A DNA stretch of 29,414 bases from an uncultured Eubacteriales bacterium (GTDB taxonomy: Bacteria > Bacillota > Clostridia > Oscillospirales > CAG-272). This document shows positions 1 to 8,563 of the stretch, one piece after another; position 1 is the stretch's first letter; every line of letters begins with the position of its first letter. The notes beneath the pieces are model-generated. The model was not told where the DNA came from. It saw only the letters and a list, made by a program, of their open reading frames with translations, and did not search any database. The translations under genes and the position numbers were made by a program. The stretch lies in assembly GCA_905210485.1 (NCBI GenBank), contig CAJLXA010000025.1, positions 1-29,414 on the forward strand. Reading direction: 5' to 3'.

Positions 1-1052
1 TTCCGTTTGCCTGCCGTTATCGCCTCATAGATTTTGCATTGTCCAATATGGTCAATGCCGATATTTCCGAGATCAATGTGGTGGCAAACTACAACTTCCG
101 TTCGCTTCTTGAACATATAGGAAGCGGCAAGGATTGGGATCTCGCGCGCCGGAGCGGCGGTATCAATTTCATTTCGCCGTATCAGGCGGCACATACGCCC
201 AATGCCAAATTGTATTCTTCGCATCTTGAGGCGTTGCGTAGCATTACGGACAGCTACATTGAAACGTTGAAAAAGGAATATGTTATTCTGTCCGACGCCG
301 ACTTTATCTGCAACATTGACCTGGAGGACGTTCTGCGCGTTCATAAAGAGAAAAACGCCGATGTGACGGTCGTTGCGGTTCCTGTAAAGGACGGCTTTTC
401 GGCCAAAACGCCGAAACTCATGCTGAAAGCCGGCGACGATGATTGCGTAACGGCCATGACAATGAGCGATGGAAATGTTCCGGGCTACACGTATCTTTCT
501 GCTAATATTTTTGTCTTGAAAACATCATATCTGCTTGAACTTCTGCGTATCGCAGAACAACACGATTATAAGAGTTTTCTCCGCGATCTTCTGATGCCGC
601 GCGTATCTGACAGGCGCATATTCCTTTACCGTCATCTCGGATATTTTGCGTCGGTATCCAGTTTCTGCGATTATTTCACGTACAGCATCGCGCTGACGAA
701 AGACGCCGCTCTCCGTGCTTCGCTTCTCGGGATTCCCGAACGTCCGATTTTCACGAACGTTCACAACTCTCCGCCTGTTCTGTACAGGGACGGAGCCGTT
801 GTCAGGAACAGCATGATTGCCGACGGATGCGTCATTGAGGGAACGGTGGAGAACTCCATTCTTTTCCGCGGCGTCAAAGTAAAGAAAGGCGCCGTTGTCA
901 AAAATTCCGTATTGTTTTTCGGCACGGAAGTCGGAGAGAATACAACACTGAACTGCATTATTGCGGATAAACATGTATCCGTCAGCAGCGGCATCACGCT
1001 GTCCGGACATGAGACCATACCGTTCTTTATCGGTAAGGGACGCAAAATCTGA
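1..1052 (+). CDS. glgD: GlgD, glucose-1-phosphate adenylyltransferase-like subunit (5' end cut by window edge)
   Basis: GlgD is the partner subunit of GlgC in Firmicutes ADP-glucose pyrophosphorylase, which makes ADP-glucose for glycogen synthesis. The frame is open to the left edge: the codons before the TTG at 39 read PFACRYRLIDFAL, the conserved nucleotidyltransferase motif, so that TTG is not the start and roughly 20-30 N-terminal residues lie outside. GlgD-type features are the segment LLEHIGSGKDWDL and the loop LSDADFICNID, where catalytic GlgC proteins carry a GDH-type motif; GlgD is generally held to be regulatory rather than catalytic. The last ~90 residues look like a left-handed beta-helix, with short repeats such as VVRNSMIADGCVI. 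The stop (TGA, 1050-1052) adjoins the glgA ribosome binding site, so the genes form one operon; glgC is expected just upstream. Confidence 0.93.
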   Translation, partial: PFACRYRLIDFALSNMVNADISEINVVANYNFRSLLEHIGSGKDWDLARRSGGINFISPYQAAHTPNAKLYSSHLEALRSITDSYIETLKKEYVILSDADFICNIDLEDVLRVHKEKNADVTVVAVPVKDGFSAKTPKLMLKAGDDDCVTAMTMSDGNVPGYTYLSANIFVLKTSYLLELLRIAEQHDYKSFLRDLLMPRVSDRRIFLYRHLGYFASVSSFCDYFTYSIALTKDAALRASLLGIPERPIFTNVHNSPPVLYRDGAVVRNSMIADGCVIEGTVENSILFRGVKVKKGAVVKNSVLFFGTEVGENTTLNCIIADKHVSVSSGITLSGHETIPFFIGKGRKI

Positions 1053-1062
1053 GGAGGATACC

Positions 1063-2505
1063 ATGAGAATTCTGTATGTAGCAAGCGAAGCCGCGCCTTT
1101 TGCGGCAAGCGGCGGACTGGGCGACGTGATGGGGGCGCTTCCGAAATCGGTGAAGCGGATCCTCGGCAAAGATTCCGAAGTCGGCGTGATATTGCCGCTT
1201 TATTCTTCAATCAAACCGGAATACCGCGCGAAGATGAAAAAGATCTCCGAGTTCTGGTTCCATCACAGTTGGCGTAATGCGTATTGCGGCGTGTTTCTTC
1301 TGACGGAGGCCGGCGTCAATTATTATTTCATTGATAACGAATACTATTTCAAACGCGATTCTTTTTACGGCGCGTTTGACGACGGGGAACGTTTTGCTTA
1401 TTTTTCTCACGCGGTGATCGAGTTTATCCTGCATGAAAACAAAGTGCCGCAGATTCTTCATGCGAACGACTGGCAAAGCGCTTTGTCCGTGATTTACAGC
1501 AAACTGAAATACGCGGACAATCCGATGCTTTTCGGTATGAAAACCGTGTTTACTATCCATAATATCGAGTATCAGGGAAAATACGGCGAAGAGGTAATGG
1601 GCGATCTTTTTGATCTTGACACCAAGTATACGAGCGTTCTTGAATACGACGGTTGTCTGAATCTTCTGAAAGGCGCCATGGTCTGCGCCGACAGCGTGAC
1701 AACGGTCAGCCCCAATTACCGCAACGAACTCCGCCGCGATTTCTTCGCATTCGGCCTGCATAATGTGGTTGCGATGTGTGAAAACAAGATGTCCGGCGTG
1801 ATAAACGGAATTGACACCAAGGCGTTTTCGCCGTCTTCCGAGGATATTGCGTTCCCGTATACGTTGAAAACGCTTGCGGAAGGGAAGAATAAGAATAAAG
1901 AAGCTCTGCAAAAAGAACTGTCTCTTCCCGTGCGGGCCGATGTTCCCGTTATCGCGATGGTCACACGTCTGACCGAGGGAAAAGGCGTTGATCTCGTTAT
2001 CCGTGTGTTTGAGGAGATTTTGTCTCTTGACGTACAGTTTATTCTGCTCGGGACGGGCGACGCGCGCTATGAACGGATTTTTTCGGACATCAGCGCCCGC
2101 CACGGCGACAAAGCGCGCGCGCTTATAAAGTTTGACAGACGGCTGTCGAAGCAGATTTACGCGGCGGCGGATATTTTCCTTATGCCCTCCAAGAGCGAAC
2201 CCTGCGGCCTTGCGCAAATGATCGCCTGTTCTTACGGAACGGTGCCGCTTGTACGGAATGTCGGCGGTCTGCATGACAGCATCCGTCCGTACGGCGAGGA
2301 AAACGCGAACGGTTTCCGATTCGACAATTTCAATGCGCACGACATGTTGTTTACATTAAAAGACGCTTTGCATCTTTATTATGACGCCCCCAAAGAATGG
2401 GACGCGCTTCGCCGTTCGGCAATGCGTTCCGATTTCAGGTGGAAGAATTCTGCCGAAGAATATCTCAAAATTTATGCACAGTTGTGCGGTGAAAAAGGAA
2501 ATTAA
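1063..2505 (+). CDS. glgA: Glycogen synthase, ADP-glucose dependent (GT5)
   Basis: The enzyme transfers glucose from ADP-glucose to the non-reducing end of alpha-1,4-glucan. I place the start at ATG 1063, preceded by GAGGAGG at 1051-1057; the product is then 480 aa, the normal GlgA length, beginning MRILYVASEAAPF. The N-terminal Rossmann half carries SGGLGDVMGALP (about residues 16-27) and HANDWQSAL. The C-terminal half carries VTRLTEGKGVDL and SEPCGLAQMIACSYG, the GT5 motifs. The E. coli KTGGL lysine that contacts ADP-glucose is replaced by Ser here (ASGGL). The gene starts 10 nt after glgD and ends 3 nt before glgP, so it is translated from the same mRNA. Assignment is secure; donor preference is inferred from the neighbours. 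Confidence 0.96.
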   Translation: MRILYVASEAAPFAASGGLGDVMGALPKSVKRILGKDSEVGVILPLYSSIKPEYRAKMKKISEFWFHHSWRNAYCGVFLLTEAGVNYYFIDNEYYFKRDSFYGAFDDGERFAYFSHAVIEFILHENKVPQILHANDWQSALSVIYSKLKYADNPMLFGMKTVFTIHNIEYQGKYGEEVMGDLFDLDTKYTSVLEYDGCLNLLKGAMVCADSVTTVSPNYRNELRRDFFAFGLHNVVAMCENKMSGVINGIDTKAFSPSSEDIAFPYTLKTLAEGKNKNKEALQKELSLPVRADVPVIAMVTRLTEGKGVDLVIRVFEEILSLDVQFILLGTGDARYERIFSDISARHGDKARALIKFDRRLSKQIYAAADIFLMPSKSEPCGLAQMIACSYGTVPLVRNVGGLHDSIRPYGEENANGFRFDNFNAHDMLFTLKDALHLYYDAPKEWDALRRSAMRSDFRWKNSAEEYLKIYAQLCGEKGN

Positions 2506-2508
2506 AAG

Positions 2509-4977
2509 ATGGCATACAAGGTACAGAACACCCGCGGAAGAATGGTGAAAGATGAAAAAATGACTCCCGCGGAACTCAAAAACGCAATTGAAAACAAGCT
2601 CTTTTCGCGCGGTGTGGCCGATCCGAAGAAAGCAACGAGCGAGCAGCTTTACCATGCGGTGGTTTACGTAATGAAAGATATTATTACGAAAAACCGCAAT
2701 CACTTCAAAAAGCGCATTGCCGCTTCGGATTCAAAAAAGGTGTGCTATCTTTGCATGGAATTCCTGATCGGACGTTCGCTTCGCAATAACGCTATGAACC
2801 TCGGCATTTACGACTCGCTGACCACGGTACTTGAAGAATACGGTACTACGTTCGATGACATCTATGCCTGCGAAACCGATCCCGGTCTCGGAAACGGCGG
2901 TCTCGGACGTCTTGCGGCTTGTTTTATGGATTCATTGGCCTCTCTCGATTACGCGGCGGGCGGCTATTCGCTTTGCTATGAGAACGGATTTTTCCGTCAG
3001 CGCCTTGTGGACGGCGAGCAGGTGGAACTTCCCGACAGTTGGCAGAAGGACGGCGGCTCATGGCTGATCCCGCGCCCGGAAAAGAGCGTGACCGTGCGCT
3101 TCGGCGGACAGATCAAAGAGAAGTGGAAAGACGGACATCTTCAGATCGTGCACACGGAGTATGATGAAGTGCGCGCCGTTCCGTATGACATTATGATTGT
3201 CGGTACGGAAACGGACGCGGTGAATACCCTCCGTTTGTGGCGTGCGCGCGCTTCGGTGCCGGCGGTATCAAACGCCGTGTCGCAGGGCTCTTATATGCAG
3301 GCGATGGACGCCGCGCAGAAAGCCGAAGAAATCACCCGTCAGCTTTATCCGCCGGATAATCAGGACGAGGGTAAACTTCTTCGTCTGACGCAGCAGTATT
3401 TCCTTGTTTCCGCTTCGCTTCAAAGTATCATCAACGATTATTTTGCCGCAAACGGCAGTCTTCGCGGATTTGAAGAGAAGATCGCCATTCATGTAAACGA
3501 TACTCACCCCGCGCTTTGCATCCCAGAACTTATGCGTATTCTGATGGACACGTATTCGTATTCCTGGGAAGACGCATGGAATATCGTAACAAAATGCGTA
3601 AGTTATACAAACCACACGGTTCTTCCCGAAGCGCTGGAATGTTGGCGGATCGACCTGTTCCGCATGAAACTCCCGCGTATTTTCCAGATCGTTGAGGAGA
3701 TCAACCGTCGGCTTTGCGCAGACCTCTGGAACATGTATCCCGGCGATTGGGATCGCATTTCCCGTATGGCCGTGGTCGGTTACGGGCAGGTGCGCATGGC
3801 GAATCTCTGCGTTGTCGGTTCGCATACTGTCAACGGCGTTTCCGCACTTCACAGCGATATTCTGAAAAAGACAGTCTTCCATGATTTTTATAAGTATACG
3901 CCGTGGAAATTCACCAACGTGACAAACGGCGTGGTTCATCGCCGCTGGCTCTGTTATTCCAATCCGGGACTTTCCGGGCTTTTGAAAGAGTGTATCGGCG
4001 ACGGATTTTATCGGGACGCGTCCGAACTCAAAAAATTTGAAACGTTCAAGGACGACGGGGAAGTATTGAAGCGCCTCGGCGATGTCAAACGCTTCAATAA
4101 GGCGCGCTTCGCGGAATGGGCCGCGAAGAGAACGGGTCGCGTGATTGACCCGGATTCGCTGTTTGATGTACAGATCAAGCGTCTTCATGAGTATAAACGT
4201 CAATTGCTGAATGTTTTGCGCATCATGGCTATCTATAACGAGATCTGTGAGAACCCGAACGCCGATATTCAGCCGCAGACATTCATATTCGGCGCCAAAG
4301 CCGCACCGAGTTATTACTTCGCAAAGCAGGTTATCAAACTGATTTATTTCCTCGGCGAAGAACTCGAAAAGAATCCGCTTACCCGTGACAAGATCAAAGT
4401 TGTCTTCATGGAAGACTATAACGTTTCGATGGCGGAAGTGCTGATTCCGGCCGCCGAGATCAGCGAGCAGATTTCTCTTGCCGGTAAAGAGGCCAGCGGC
4501 ACAAGCAACATGAAACTTATGATGAACGGCGCGCTGACAATGGGAACGCTCGACGGTGCAAACGTTGAGATTCTTGAAGCGGTCGGACGTGAGAACATGT
4601 TTATTTTCGGCCTGAATATCTATGAGGTGGAAGAACTCTGGCGCCGCGGTTATGACGCGCGTGAGTATTATCATGCCTCCGAAGTACTGCGCGGTGTAAT
4701 CGACCGCTTCAACCGTCCGATCGGCGGACAGGACTTCTCGTCGATCGCCGATTACCTTATCAACGGCGGTTATACTGTGGCCGATCCGTTTATGTGCCTT
4801 GCCGATTTTGATGCTTACCGTTATGAATCCAACACGGCTGTGGAGCGTTACCGCAATATAGAAGAATGGAACCGCAGTTCGCTTATCAATATTGCCAACT
4901 CCGGCCGCTTTGCGTCCGACGTCAGCATCAAAACCTACGCCGAAGAAATCTGGAAAATGAAACCCGTAGGGAGGTAA
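2509..4977 (+). CDS. glgP: Glycogen/alpha-glucan phosphorylase (GT35)
   Basis: This PLP enzyme releases glucose-1-phosphate from alpha-1,4-glucan chain ends. At 822 aa it has the family's full length. Visible hallmarks are GNGGLGRLAACFMDSLA near residue 125, NDTHPALCIPELMRIL in the middle, the FTNVTNGVVHRRWL segment, and the PLP site EASGTSNMKLMMNG with the Schiff-base lysine at residue 669. The start ATG is 3 nt after the glgA stop, with AAAAAGGAA as the ribosome binding site. It sits between the synthesis genes and a GH13 hydrolase, so one transcript carries both making and breaking of glycogen, which is common in Firmicutes. No truncation or frameshift is seen. Confidence 0.97.
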   Translation: MAYKVQNTRGRMVKDEKMTPAELKNAIENKLFSRGVADPKKATSEQLYHAVVYVMKDIITKNRNHFKKRIAASDSKKVCYLCMEFLIGRSLRNNAMNLGIYDSLTTVLEEYGTTFDDIYACETDPGLGNGGLGRLAACFMDSLASLDYAAGGYSLCYENGFFRQRLVDGEQVELPDSWQKDGGSWLIPRPEKSVTVRFGGQIKEKWKDGHLQIVHTEYDEVRAVPYDIMIVGTETDAVNTLRLWRARASVPAVSNAVSQGSYMQAMDAAQKAEEITRQLYPPDNQDEGKLLRLTQQYFLVSASLQSIINDYFAANGSLRGFEEKIAIHVNDTHPALCIPELMRILMDTYSYSWEDAWNIVTKCVSYTNHTVLPEALECWRIDLFRMKLPRIFQIVEEINRRLCADLWNMYPGDWDRISRMAVVGYGQVRMANLCVVGSHTVNGVSALHSDILKKTVFHDFYKYTPWKFTNVTNGVVHRRWLCYSNPGLSGLLKECIGDGFYRDASELKKFETFKDDGEVLKRLGDVKRFNKARFAEWAAKRTGRVIDPDSLFDVQIKRLHEYKRQLLNVLRIMAIYNEICENPNADIQPQTFIFGAKAAPSYYFAKQVIKLIYFLGEELEKNPLTRDKIKVVFMEDYNVSMAEVLIPAAEISEQISLAGKEASGTSNMKLMMNGALTMGTLDGANVEILEAVGRENMFIFGLNIYEVEELWRRGYDAREYYHASEVLRGVIDRFNRPIGGQDFSSIADYLINGGYTVADPFMCLADFDAYRYESNTAVERYRNIEEWNRSSLINIANSGRFASDVSIKTYAEEIWKMKPVGR

Positions 4978-4979
4978 GC

Positions 4980-6923
4980 ATGATATCCGAGCTTCGCATA
5001 TCGGCAGATCATGTCTATGCCTGTACAGGAAAAACGGCCGCCTTTAAAAAAGGCGGCCGTCGGTATGCCCGCAACGCCTTTACCGTAGGCGAGAAAATTG
5101 TGATCCGGATCACGATTCCGCGGCAGATCGGCGCCGATGCCGTCAGCGTTTCTTTTCTTGCCGACGACGGCGGAAAAACTTATGAGAGAGAAGCGATCTT
5201 CTGCATGATCGAGCGGGAGAACGACATTTACGAATGTACGGTTCCCGATTTTTCTGCCGGACTTTATTTTTACAGAATCGACATTTTGTCAGTGGCGGGG
5301 AAGTGCTCCGGCCGCCGCGTCGGATACGAAAACAAAATGGGATTCTTCCCGTCGGGAGAGGACGATCCGTATACTTTCCAACTTCTGTTCTGCGAAAAAG
5401 ACAGCCATACGCCGAAATGGCTTTACGGCGGCGTGATCTATCATATATTTGTCGATCGGTTTTATCGCGGCCGTGAAACGCCCGTTTCTCCCGGCGCGGA
5501 AATGAATCCCGATTGGGAGAACGGGATTCCGCAGTACCCGGCCTATCCCGGCGCGCCTTTGAAGAACAATATGTTTTTCGGTGGCAATCTTGACGGCATA
5601 CGGAAGAAGTTGCCGTATATCGCTTCACTGGGCGTTTCGTGTCTTTACCTTTCACCGATTTTCAAGGCGGCGTCCAATCATAAATACGATACGGGCGACT
5701 ATATGACCATTGACGAAATGTTCGGGAACGAGGAAGATCTGTCCGCTTTGATCCGCGATGCGGAGCAACACGGGATCCGTATTATTCTTGACGGCGTTTT
5801 CAATCACACGGGCGACGACAGCCTGTATTTTAACCGTTACGGCCATTATCCCTCCGTCGGCGCTTATCAGTCCAAGGAATCCCCCTATTATTCGTGGTAT
5901 GATTTCAGGTCTTTCCCCGATTCTTATGCATCATGGTGGGATATTGATATTTTGCCGCGAATTCAGCCCGACCGACCCGAATGTCGCGCCTATTTTGTAG
6001 GTGAAAACGGCGTGATCCCGAAATGGATGCGTTTCGGAATCGCCGGATTTCGTCTCGACGTGGCGGATGAACTCAGCGACGATTTCATTGCGGCTATCAA
6101 AAAGGCCGTACGCAGTGTGCGGAAAGATGCCGTTTTGTACGGAGAAGTGTGGGAAGACGCGTCGGTAAAGATCGCGTACGGCAAACGCCGCGCCTATTAC
6201 TACGGCAAAGAACTTGACGGCGTGATGAACTATCCGATACGGACGGGACTTATCGCCTATTTCCGAAACGGTGAAACGGAAGATCTCCGTTATGCCCTGA
6301 CCGATATTATTGCCAATGCGCCGAAGCAGATTGCCGATTTGCAGATGAATCTTTTGGGTACGCATGACACCGAACGGATTCTGACGGCGCTCGGCGGCGA
6401 CGCACGCGGCGACACGCCGAACGACGTTCTGGCGCTTAAACGTATGACCGCCGGGCAACGTTCTTATGCGGTACGTGCGCTGACGGCGGCATATCTCGTG
6501 CTGGCAACGGTTCCCGGCATCCCTGCTGTGTTTTACGGGGACGAAGCGGGACTTGAAGGATACGGGGATCCTTTTAACCGCCGTCCGTATCCATGGCACA
6601 AACAGGATCAAACGCTTCTTTCGGCCTATAAGCAGATCGGCGCCATGCGCCGCCGTTACCGTGTATACCGTGACGGTGAATTCCGTCTTCTGACATTGAC
6701 GTCGGAACGTCTTGTTTTTGCGCGCGATGCGGAGAACGGGAAGTCTTTCCTGACAGTCATCAACCGCAGAGGCACGGCTTTAAAACTGCATTTACCGGAG
6801 AAAAGCCGGGTTCTTTACGGCGGAAAACGAAACAGGGACGAGCTTGTTCTTTCGCCGCTCGGAGGCGCCGTCATTGCGCTCAATGCGGGCGATACCGTCG
6901 CTTTTTCCGATGATACGCCGTAA
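4980..6923 (+). CDS. Intracellular GH13 alpha-glucan hydrolase (neopullulanase / cyclomaltodextrinase type)
   Basis: ATG 4980 is chosen because AGGGAGG lies at 4967-4973, inside the glgP end, giving 647 aa. No signal peptide is present, so it should act in the cytoplasm on glycogen-derived or imported maltodextrins. Residues about 1-130 look like an immunoglobulin-like domain of CBM34 type. The (beta/alpha)8 barrel follows, with all four GH13 regions: DGVFNHTG (Asp271), GFRLDVADE (nucleophile Asp360), YGEVWED (acid/base Glu389) and LLGTHDTERI (His462, Asp463). A C-terminal beta domain ends the protein. It is the last gene of the glycogen operon, with a terminator about 60 nt later. A perfect 12-bp inverted repeat lies within codons 19-27. 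Exact specificity (pullulan, cyclodextrin, maltodextrin) cannot be read from motifs. Confidence 0.9.
   Translation: MISELRISADHVYACTGKTAAFKKGGRRYARNAFTVGEKIVIRITIPRQIGADAVSVSFLADDGGKTYEREAIFCMIERENDIYECTVPDFSAGLYFYRIDILSVAGKCSGRRVGYENKMGFFPSGEDDPYTFQLLFCEKDSHTPKWLYGGVIYHIFVDRFYRGRETPVSPGAEMNPDWENGIPQYPAYPGAPLKNNMFFGGNLDGIRKKLPYIASLGVSCLYLSPIFKAASNHKYDTGDYMTIDEMFGNEEDLSALIRDAEQHGIRIILDGVFNHTGDDSLYFNRYGHYPSVGAYQSKESPYYSWYDFRSFPDSYASWWDIDILPRIQPDRPECRAYFVGENGVIPKWMRFGIAGFRLDVADELSDDFIAAIKKAVRSVRKDAVLYGEVWEDASVKIAYGKRRAYYYGKELDGVMNYPIRTGLIAYFRNGETEDLRYALTDIIANAPKQIADLQMNLLGTHDTERILTALGGDARGDTPNDVLALKRMTAGQRSYAVRALTAAYLVLATVPGIPAVFYGDEAGLEGYGDPFNRRPYPWHKQDQTLLSAYKQIGAMRRRYRVYRDGEFRLLTLTSERLVFARDAENGKSFLTVINRRGTALKLHLPEKSRVLYGGKRNRDELVLSPLGGAVIALNAGDTVAFSDDTP
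5034..5060 (+). repeat. Perfect 12-bp inverted repeat inside the GH13 coding sequence
   Basis: ACGGCCGCCTTT at 5034-5045 pairs perfectly with AAAGGCGGCCGT at 5049-5060 around a 3-nt AAA loop. It begins 54 nt after the start codon and is translated as KTAAFKKGG. It resembles the stems of this window's terminators but has no T-run after it. It could slow ribosomes, protect the upstream glgP mRNA from decay, or lower GH13 expression; none of this is shown. Confidence 0.85.
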
Positions 6924-6980
6924 TGCCGGCGATCTATCGGAAATTTCTTTGTCCGCGATATGCTTATAATTTGCGAAAAT

Positions 6981-7026
6981 CCCGACAGGTTTCAGGAAAA
7001 TCACCTTTAATCTGTCGGGGTCTTTT
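6981..7026 (+). terminator. Rho-independent terminator of the glycogen operon
   Basis: CCCGACAG at 6981-6988 pairs with CTGTCGGG at 7012-7019, followed by GTCTTTT. The loop is long (23 nt) but contains a possible inner pairing. It lies about 60 nt after the GH13 stop. Confidence 0.75.
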
Positions 7027-7080
7027 GTATGGCGTTGCGGGATTATAGAACGGATTTCACAGAAAAAGCCGTAGAGAGCA

Positions 7081-7119
7081 AAATAGAAGAAAGCACGCAA
7101 AGCGTGCTTTCTTCTATTT
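7081..7119 (-). terminator. Long perfect hairpin terminator, probably bidirectional, overlapping the end of the desulfurase-like gene
   Basis: AAATAGAAGAAAGCACGC (7081-7098) pairs perfectly over 18 bp with its complement at 7102-7119, with a 3-nt loop. Stems flanked by A- and T-rich ends allow termination from both sides. The TAG stop of the - strand gene (7114-7116) lies inside the stem. It backs up the glycogen terminator for + strand transcription. Confidence 0.85.
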
Positions 7120-8235
7120 TATAATGGATTTCAGCGCGGTATACAGACGGTCAAGTTCGGATAAACGATTGAAATAACCGAAACTGAGACGCACGGCGCC
7201 GCCGTCCGGTGTACCGAGTGTGCGATGCATAAGCGGGGCGCAATGATAGCCGCCGCGTGTACAGATGCTTTCTTCGTCCAGTAACGAAGCAATTTCGGAA
7301 GACGGTCGCTGTTTGTCGGCAAAGGATATGACGCCTGTGCTGCCGTTCCGGGAACCGTATACCGAAAGGCCGGGAAAAGCGGACAGAATGTCAAACGCGC
7401 GTCGCGTCAGAAGCGCCTCTTTCTCGTGTATCTCCGCTATATCGGTTTTCATAAGAAAGTTGACGCCTTCCGCAAGCGAAGCTATGGCGGGCGTCGGCAT
7501 TGTTCCGGCTTCATATCGTTCCGGCAGCGATGTCGGCATGGTCGCGTCGAGGGAATTGCTGCCGCTGCCGCCCTCCACAAATGTCGGCCGTTCGTCCGCG
7601 GAAGACAGATAAAGAAATCCTGCTCCCTGAATTCCGAAAAGTCCTTTGTGTGATGGTGCGCATATCGCGTCGGCGGGAATTTGTCGGTAAGAAAAAGGAA
7701 TATGTCCCGCACTTTGCGATGCGTCGAGAATCATATACAGTCCGTGCTCTTTGCAGTATGCAGCGTAGGCGGCGGCATCCGCAACATCGCCGCTGACATT
7801 GGAAACATGGTTCAGAATGAGCATGCCCGTTTCTTTTTTTATAAGATGTCCGAGTGCCTGCGATGGGGGAAGAGCGGCATCGAAAATGTCGTAAGTAAGA
7901 CATTTATCGAGGTACAGACGATGAATAGGACGGAAAACCGCATTGTGTTCGCGGTTACTGATAAGGACATGCATGCCGGGACGTACGGCGGTCTTGATGG
8001 CCATATTCAGCGCATAGGTGGCATTCAAAGTGAAAATAATGTTTTCCGGGGCGGGGAAACCAAAAAACTCCGCAAGCAAAACGCGTGTGTCATAGATTTT
8101 TTCCGCGGCGGCAAGAGAGAGCCTATGCGAGCTACGGCCCGGGGTGCCGCCGTAGATACGGAAGCCGCGTGCGGTTTCTTTCCATACGGAAGCGGGTTTC
8201 GGAAAACTTGTGGCGGCATTATCAAAATAGATCAT
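7114..8235 (-). CDS. Cysteine desulfurase-like aminotransferase class V protein
   Basis: This is a PLP-dependent fold-type I enzyme of 373 aa. It matches the family of clostridial cysteine desulfurase family proteins distinct from housekeeping IscS. Visible features are the start MIYFDNAATSFPKP, the substrate/PLP segment SNREHNAV (His97), LDASQSAG, the PLP lysine in APSHKGLFG (Lys197), and the C-terminal CTRGGYHCAPLMH with Cys332 at the persulfide-forming position. A role as sulfur donor, or in selenium mobilisation, fits both the motifs and the neighbour. The start overlaps the stop of the DUF3343 gene by 4 nt (ATGA), implying translational coupling. There is no iscU or suf gene next to it. 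True selenocysteine lyase activity cannot be excluded. Confidence 0.88.
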   Translation of the reverse strand: MIYFDNAATSFPKPASVWKETARGFRIYGGTPGRSSHRLSLAAAEKIYDTRVLLAEFFGFPAPENIIFTLNATYALNMAIKTAVRPGMHVLISNREHNAVFRPIHRLYLDKCLTYDIFDAALPPSQALGHLIKKETGMLILNHVSNVSGDVADAAAYAAYCKEHGLYMILDASQSAGHIPFSYRQIPADAICAPSHKGLFGIQGAGFLYLSSADERPTFVEGGSGSNSLDATMPTSLPERYEAGTMPTPAIASLAEGVNFLMKTDIAEIHEKEALLTRRAFDILSAFPGLSVYGSRNGSTGVISFADKQRPSSEIASLLDEESICTRGGYHCAPLMHRTLGTPDGGAVRLSFGYFNRLSELDRLYTALKSIIK

Positions 8236-8447
8236 CGGCTTTTCACCGTATAGGAAATATCGTTGCGGCGCAGTACTGCTGCGCTTGTCAATAAATCTCT
8301 CTCGTCGATGACGATCCCGTACTGACAGCCGTTCTCGGTCGTCGACGAAAGTTTTGTGACAGAAAGTTGGACGCCCTCCGCTCGCAGCAGGCGTTTGGCT
8401 TTCATAGCCGTGGTGGATGTGCCAAGTGCTACGGTGATTTTTCTCAT
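8232..8447 (-). CDS. DUF3343 small protein, putative Se/S carrier
   Basis: This 71-aa protein has the DUF3343 look: an N-terminal beta strand with a TSTTAMKAKRLL helix, then a conserved Ser/Thr-rich turn with a single central cysteine in ENGCQYGIVI. The family is described as putative Se/S carrier-like, based on gene neighbourhoods with selenium and sulfur genes; no function is established as far as I know. AAAGGAGG at 8455-8462 is a strong ribosome binding site for ATG 8447. The gene is first in a two-gene operon with the desulfurase-like enzyme, overlapping it by 4 nt, so the single Cys may accept sulfur or selenium from that enzyme. That last step is inference. Confidence 0.82.
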   Translation of the reverse strand: MRKITVALGTSTTAMKAKRLLRAEGVQLSVTKLSSTTENGCQYGIVIDERDLLTSAAVLRRNDISYTVKSR

Positions 8448-8508
8448 AGGTATCCTCCTTTCTCTTTCAGTTTATGCGTTGCGACACCGCTTTGACCGTA
8501 TAAAAATT

Positions 8509-8537
8509 TTATTACAATGCGGAAATTGTATAGACAA
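8509..8537 (-). promoter_or_regulatory. Possible promoter for the DUF3343-desulfurase operon
   Basis: On the - strand, TTGTCT (8537-8532), a 17-nt spacer, then TAATAA (8514-8509). The -10 match is weak. Its -35 overlaps the -35 of the + strand promoter at 8531-8536, so the two would be mutually exclusive. Confidence 0.35.
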
Positions 8538-8559
8538 TCGGCGGAAGTTGTGGTATAAT
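8531..8559 (+). promoter_or_regulatory. Promoter upstream of the MBL-fold gene and glnS
   Basis: TAGACA at 8531-8536, a 17-nt spacer, and a perfect TATAAT at 8554-8559. Transcription would start near 8566, at the first copy of the duplicated hairpin element, leaving a leader of about 240 nt. Confidence 0.7.
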
Positions 8560-8563
8560 ACAT

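Noticed and set aside
3268..4674. Long - strand open frame (468 codons) opposite glgP
   Set aside because: Antisense shadow of glgP, rich in His, Arg and Phe without recognisable motifs or a ribosome binding site.
5034..5060. Reading the GH13 internal hairpin as a true terminator between glgP and a later-starting gene
   Set aside because: There is no T-run after the stem, the ATG at 5065 is out of frame, and the ATG at 4980 has a strong ribosome binding site.
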